Of a stretch of 64,000 bases of DNA, positions 60,581-64,000 are shown one piece after another. Source of the stretch: UBA2784 sp964494625 (lineage in GTDB: Bacteria > Pseudomonadota > Alphaproteobacteria > Micropepsales > Micropepsaceae). A program made the position numbers and the translations under genes. The notes below the pieces were generated by a model. The model saw only the letters and a program-made list of their open reading frames with translations. It ran no database searches and was not told the origin of the DNA. Within the stretch, counting starts at the first letter, position 1. The number at the start of each line of letters is the position of its first letter. The DNA lies in the NCBI GenBank assembly GCA_964494625.1, contig CAZBRT010000001.1, positions 372,001-436,000 on the forward strand, given 5' to 3'.

Positions 60581-62521
60581 TTAGCGCAAATCCGGCGGGG
60601 TTGCCTCGGCTGACAGGAGCGTAATGGCATCGGCGAGCTTCAGCGTTTCCTGCTTTTCAACGCCAAGCCGCCGGATCGTCACCGTCTGTTCCTCGGCCTC
60701 GCGCTTGCCGACGACCAGCATGACCGGAACCTTGGCCAGTGAGTGCTCGCGGATCTTGTAGTTGATCTTCTCGTTGCGCGTGTCCGCCTCTGCACGCAGG
60801 CCCGCCAGTTTCATCCGGCGGCGCACCTCATGCGCATAGTCATCCGCATCCGAGACGATGGGAGCGACAACCGCCTGCAACGGCGCGAGCCAGAGCGGAA
60901 ATTTTCCGGCATAATGTTCAATGACAACGCCGATGAAGCGCTCCATCGATCCAAGCACGGCGCGATGCAGCATCGCGGGGCGCTTGCGGCTGCCATCCTC
61001 GGCCACATATTCCGCCTCGAAACGTTCGGGCAGGTTGAAATCCACCTGCACCGTGCCGCATTGCCAGCCGCGGCCGATCGCATCAAAGAGCGTGAACTCA
61101 AGCTTGGGTCCGTAGAACGCGCCCTCGCCGGGGTTCAATTCGTAGGGAATGGAAAGCCGCCTGCAGGCTTCGGCAAGGTCGGCCTCCGCCTTGTCCCACA
61201 CGTCATCGGAACCGATGCGCTCGTCCGGCCGCGTCGAGAGTTTTACCTTCACATCATCAAAGCCGAGTTCGCGATAGGTCTCGAAAATGAGTTCGGAGGC
61301 CTTGACCGCCTCCTCCACCATCCTTTGCGGCTCGCAGAAAATATGCGCGTCATCCTGCGTGAAGCCGCGCACGCGCATGATGCCCGACAATGCACCCGAC
61401 GGCTCGTAGCGATGACAGGCGCCGAACTCGGCCATGCGGATGGGCAGATCACGATAGGATTTGAGACCCTGATTGTAGATCTGCACGTGGCCGGGACAAT
61501 TCATCGGCTTGATGGCGAGCGTCTTCTTTTCCTCAGCCACTTCGGCGAGGAACATGTTGGCGCGGTATTTCGCCCAATGGCCTGAACGCTCCCAAAGCGC
61601 GCGATCCAGCAGCAGCGGCGTCTTCACCTCGATATAGCCGCGCGCGTCGATCTTGCGGCGGATATAGTTTTCCAGCGTGCGGTAGAGCGTGTGGCCCTTC
61701 GCGTGCCAGAAGACCTGACCGACCGCCTCTTCCTGGATGTGGAAGAGGTTCATCTCCCGTCCGATGCGGCGATGGTCGCGCTTTTCCGCCTCTTCCAGCC
61801 GGTGCAGATAGGCGGCCAGTTCCTTTTCATCGCGCCAGGCCGTGCCATAGATGCGCTGAAGCTGCTGGTTTTTGGCGTCGCCGCGCCAATAGGCACCCGC
61901 GACCTTCATCAACTTGAAGCCCGTGCCGATCTTGCCCGAGCTCATCAGATGGGGCCCGCGGCAGAGATCATGCCACTCCCCATGCCAATAGACCTTGATG
62001 TCCTCGCCTGCGGGCAGGTCGCGGATGATCTCGGCCTTGAACATCTCGCCGATGGATTCAAAATGCGCAATCGCCTTCTCGCGCGGCCAGACTTCGCGGC
62101 GCGTGGCGACATCGCGCGCGACGATCTCCTTCATGCGCGCCTCGATGCGCGGCAGATCATCGGGCGTGAAAGGCTCGTTGCGGGCAAAATCGTAGAAGAA
62201 TCCGTCCTCGATCACAGGACCGATGGTGACCTGTGTTCCGGGAAAAAGTTCCTGGACCGCCATGGCGAGGAGATGCGCGCAATCATGGCGGATGAGTTCA
62301 AGCGCATCCGCGTCCTTGCGCGTGACAATGGAAAGGGTCGCATCGGCCTCGATCGGCAGATCGAGATCCGAGAGGGCACCATTGATGCGGGCAGCCAAAG
62401 CGGCCTTGGCGAGGCCCGGGCCGATGGCTGCCGCGATGCCGGCCGGGGTCGTGCCGCGCGTCACCAACCGCACTGCCCCGTCGGGCAAGGTGACAGTGAT
62501 GGTATTTTCGGGCGCGCTCAC
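60581..62521 (-). CDS. thrS: threonyl-tRNA synthetase
   Basis: 646 aa from GTG. ThrRS charges tRNA-Thr. Domains: TGS (~1-65, ITVTLPDGAVRLVTRGTTP), editing domain (~70-225, with HDCAHLLAMAVQELFPG), class II core (~250-545, ALWERSGHWAKYRANMF, MNCPGHVQIY, RYEPSGALSGIMRVRGFTQDDAHIFC read in parts), anticodon-binding domain to the end. AAGGAG at 62531-62536 directly touches an ATG at 62530, too close to use; GTG at 62521 has ideal spacing of 9 nt and is chosen. It is divergent from an exported protein gene. Confidence 0.95.
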   Translation of the reverse strand: MSAPENTITVTLPDGAVRLVTRGTTPAGIAAAIGPGLAKAALAARINGALSDLDLPIEADATLSIVTRKDADALELIRHDCAHLLAMAVQELFPGTQVTIGPVIEDGFFYDFARNEPFTPDDLPRIEARMKEIVARDVATRREVWPREKAIAHFESIGEMFKAEIIRDLPAGEDIKVYWHGEWHDLCRGPHLMSSGKIGTGFKLMKVAGAYWRGDAKNQQLQRIYGTAWRDEKELAAYLHRLEEAEKRDHRRIGREMNLFHIQEEAVGQVFWHAKGHTLYRTLENYIRRKIDARGYIEVKTPLLLDRALWERSGHWAKYRANMFLAEVAEEKKTLAIKPMNCPGHVQIYNQGLKSYRDLPIRMAEFGACHRYEPSGALSGIMRVRGFTQDDAHIFCEPQRMVEEAVKASELIFETYRELGFDDVKVKLSTRPDERIGSDDVWDKAEADLAEACRRLSIPYELNPGEGAFYGPKLEFTLFDAIGRGWQCGTVQVDFNLPERFEAEYVAEDGSRKRPAMLHRAVLGSMERFIGVVIEHYAGKFPLWLAPLQAVVAPIVSDADDYAHEVRRRMKLAGLRAEADTRNEKINYKIREHSLAKVPVMLVVGKREAEEQTVTIRRLGVEKQETLKLADAITLLSAEATPPDLR

Positions 62522-62745
62522 GACGATCATCTCCTTGATATTGCTGGGCTGCCAAGGTGGCAGACGAAAGGCCGCGGACAATCGCGCGCGGCGGGTGCCC
62601 CCGTCAAGACAGGGCTTTCCAAGACGGGGGTTACCGGAACGGTGCTTGCCGTGGGCAGATCGGCACAAGGAGGTCTCTGCAAAACAGCCTTCCGGGTCTA
62701 TGCTTCCCCTGTCGGCGAACAACCCGCCGGCCGGGGGAGGGGATC

Positions 62746-64000
62746 ATGAGCCGTCTCGTTCCGTTCTTTGCGTCCATCATCGTCAGCGCGATCAGCCTTT
62801 TCAGTCTTGCCAATCTGCCGACACCAGCCCACGCGCAGGCTGACCCGCGCGCGCTGGGCACATTGATTCCGGCAACAGATGCCGATCTTGCCGATATCGT
62901 GCGCGCGGCGGAAATTCTCGCCACCTCCAACAGTGCCTGTGATTCAGCGCGCGCCGAAGAGCAATGCGTGCTGGTTGATTGCAGCCCGCGCGCCGATGCG
63001 GTGCGGCGGGTGGACGAAGCCCTTGCCCTGCTGCAGGGGATGGAGCCGTGGCTGACCAAAGCACGCAAGGCGGCCCTGGCCCACTACATCAATCTCATGA
63101 ACGCCACGATTGCAGCAGGCGACCGGCAGGCCTATCTGGAATATTGGCATGCCCATGCGAAATACCTGCAGGACTTGGGCAAGATGACGCTTGCCGTTCT
63201 CGACCTTGCGAACTTCGCCAAGAATTTCCGCGCCGACAGTGCCAATCTGAAAAGTCTGCTGGCCGACCCCACCACATCCGGCTTTGCCAGTGCGCTGGCG
63301 CGCGTGGACCATATCGATTCCATGATCGGCGCCTTCCAGAACACGGCTGACATTGCCAATACGCTGGCGGGCAGTTTCCGCGAGCGCGGTGAACCCATTC
63401 CGCAGTGGGTTTCAGATCTTTCAACCCTGAAGCAGGGCGCCAGCGACATGAAGAATGCGTCGCGTGGCTTTCTGGAAGCCGCCAGCCTGATGCGTGAAGC
63501 CGACATGCTGCGCCGCCATGCCACCACGATTGCTGATGCTGCCGAAAAGGCCCGCTTCATGCAGCAGGCCGCCGACAATGCGGCGCGCGCGAAAATCCAG
63601 TGGTCGAACATGCGGCAGGCGATTTTGCAGCTGATCGGCAAGGTGCTGGTCGCCTATTCCGAATCCCAGCTGGCCGAAATGCAGGGCGAGATCGACGAGT
63701 TGAAGGCCAATATGGAAGCCGAGCTTTTGCCCATCCAGCAGGCGTGGCTGGACTGGCAGCGGCTTTCCATCCGCACCGATTCCCTGTTCGAGGCCATCGG
63801 CGCACTTGAAAGCGCCAAGGCCGGTATGGGCGCGTGCATGACCACTTGCCCGGCGGGCGAAGTGTCGCCACCGCCGTCGCCGCCTTCCTTCACTGGCCCG
63901 CCCAATGCGGATGGCACGCCCGGCCAGGAACATTGGGGTGATGCGTTGCGCTGGTATCAGGCTCGGCTGGCTGAGGCGGGTGCTGCCCTCTCATCAGCCT
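62746..64000 (+). CDS. exported helical protein, unknown function (runs off the right end)
   Basis: 418 codons are in the window and no stop is reached. A signal peptide is clear (FFASIIVSAISLFSLANLPT, cut after AHA). The mature part is almost all helix with coiled-coil-like stretches (ALAHYINLMNATIAAGDRQ; LMREADMLRRHATTIADAAEKARFMQQA read in parts). Cysteines come in groups: NSACDSARAEEQCVLVDC near 60-80 and GACMTTC near 365-371. A Pro/Ser-rich linker near 375-395 leads to a further domain. GGGGAGGGG precedes the ATG. I do not recognise the family; a periplasmic scaffold or surface-linked protein is possible. Confidence 0.8.
   Translation, partial: MSRLVPFFASIIVSAISLFSLANLPTPAHAQADPRALGTLIPATDADLADIVRAAEILATSNSACDSARAEEQCVLVDCSPRADAVRRVDEALALLQGMEPWLTKARKAALAHYINLMNATIAAGDRQAYLEYWHAHAKYLQDLGKMTLAVLDLANFAKNFRADSANLKSLLADPTTSGFASALARVDHIDSMIGAFQNTADIANTLAGSFRERGEPIPQWVSDLSTLKQGASDMKNASRGFLEAASLMREADMLRRHATTIADAAEKARFMQQAADNAARAKIQWSNMRQAILQLIGKVLVAYSESQLAEMQGEIDELKANMEAELLPIQQAWLDWQRLSIRTDSLFEAIGALESAKAGMGACMTTCPAGEVSPPPSPPSFTGPPNADGTPGQEHWGDALRWYQARLAEAGAALSSA

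Noticed and set aside
1..64000. tRNA, rRNA, CRISPR, prophage or IS element
   Set aside because: I scanned every intergenic gap for tRNA-like cloverleaf ends, regular spaced repeats, transposase or phage motifs and found none.

Overview
The window is a high-GC chromosomal segment from an alphaproteobacterium. The evidence is the gene order and gene types: rpoN next to lptA/B/C and kdsD; a Fur/Mur–plsC–miaB–phoH–ybeY–corC–lnt–HTH–metK–trmB run; rimP–nusA–ylxR–infB–rbfA–truB–rpsO–pnp; fabI–fabB–fabA divergent from the iron regulator irr; a short HisG with HisZ; and a HisRS of the alphaproteobacterial kind. I see no prophage, insertion sequence, CRISPR array, rRNA or tRNA gene. I cannot name the genus. 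It looks like an environmental, aerobic, Gram-negative cell with LPS and TonB-dependent uptake.

Layout. 1-6900 (minus strand): start of hpf, rpoN (sigma-54), the LPS-export genes lptB/lptA/lptC, kdsD for Kdo synthesis, and a class III nucleotide cyclase. 7000-18800 (plus strand): Nfu iron-sulfur scaffold, RutE-like reductase, tsaB, rimI, Fur/Mur, plsC, miaB, phoH, ybeY, corC-like, lnt, an HTH regulator, metK and trmB, mostly with start/stop overlaps. 18800-30400: the transcription/translation operon rimP to pnp, with a TPR-sulfotransferase gene inserted between infB and rbfA. 30500-34500 (minus): GST, a small secreted protein, and fabI/fabB/fabA for unsaturated fatty acid synthesis. 34700-37750: irr, a rubredoxin-less rubrerythrin, a two-cluster Fe-S CCG protein and a DUF3501-like protein. 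37900-43650: an ABC-2 exporter with two exported partners, then a 2-hydroxyacid dehydrogenase and an exported protein. 43900-52300: pyrE, ABC exporter, E1-like enzyme, TPR protein, SDR, a small eRF1-like protein, dapB, HAD, M14-like amidohydrolase. 52500-56000: hisG–hisZ–hisS. The rest: lipoprotein, TonB receptor, infC, thrS and a partial exported helical protein running off the right end.

Points of most interest: several genes use rare or decisive start codons (AUU for infC, CTG for the ylxR-like gene, TTG for miaB, GTG for pyrE, metK, trmB and thrS). Two copies of a ~165-180 bp inverted-repeat element with internal hairpins lie at 44564-44728 and 52351-52528, with a 15-bp fragment of one arm covering the dapB stop codon. 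Two other hairpin clusters fill intergenic gaps at 37745-37939 and 59493-59634. A perfect 8-bp-arm palindrome overlaps the likely -10 of the HTH regulator gene ahead of metK. The rubrerythrin/Fe-S/DUF3501 set beside irr is the best candidate here for a poorly described functional system.
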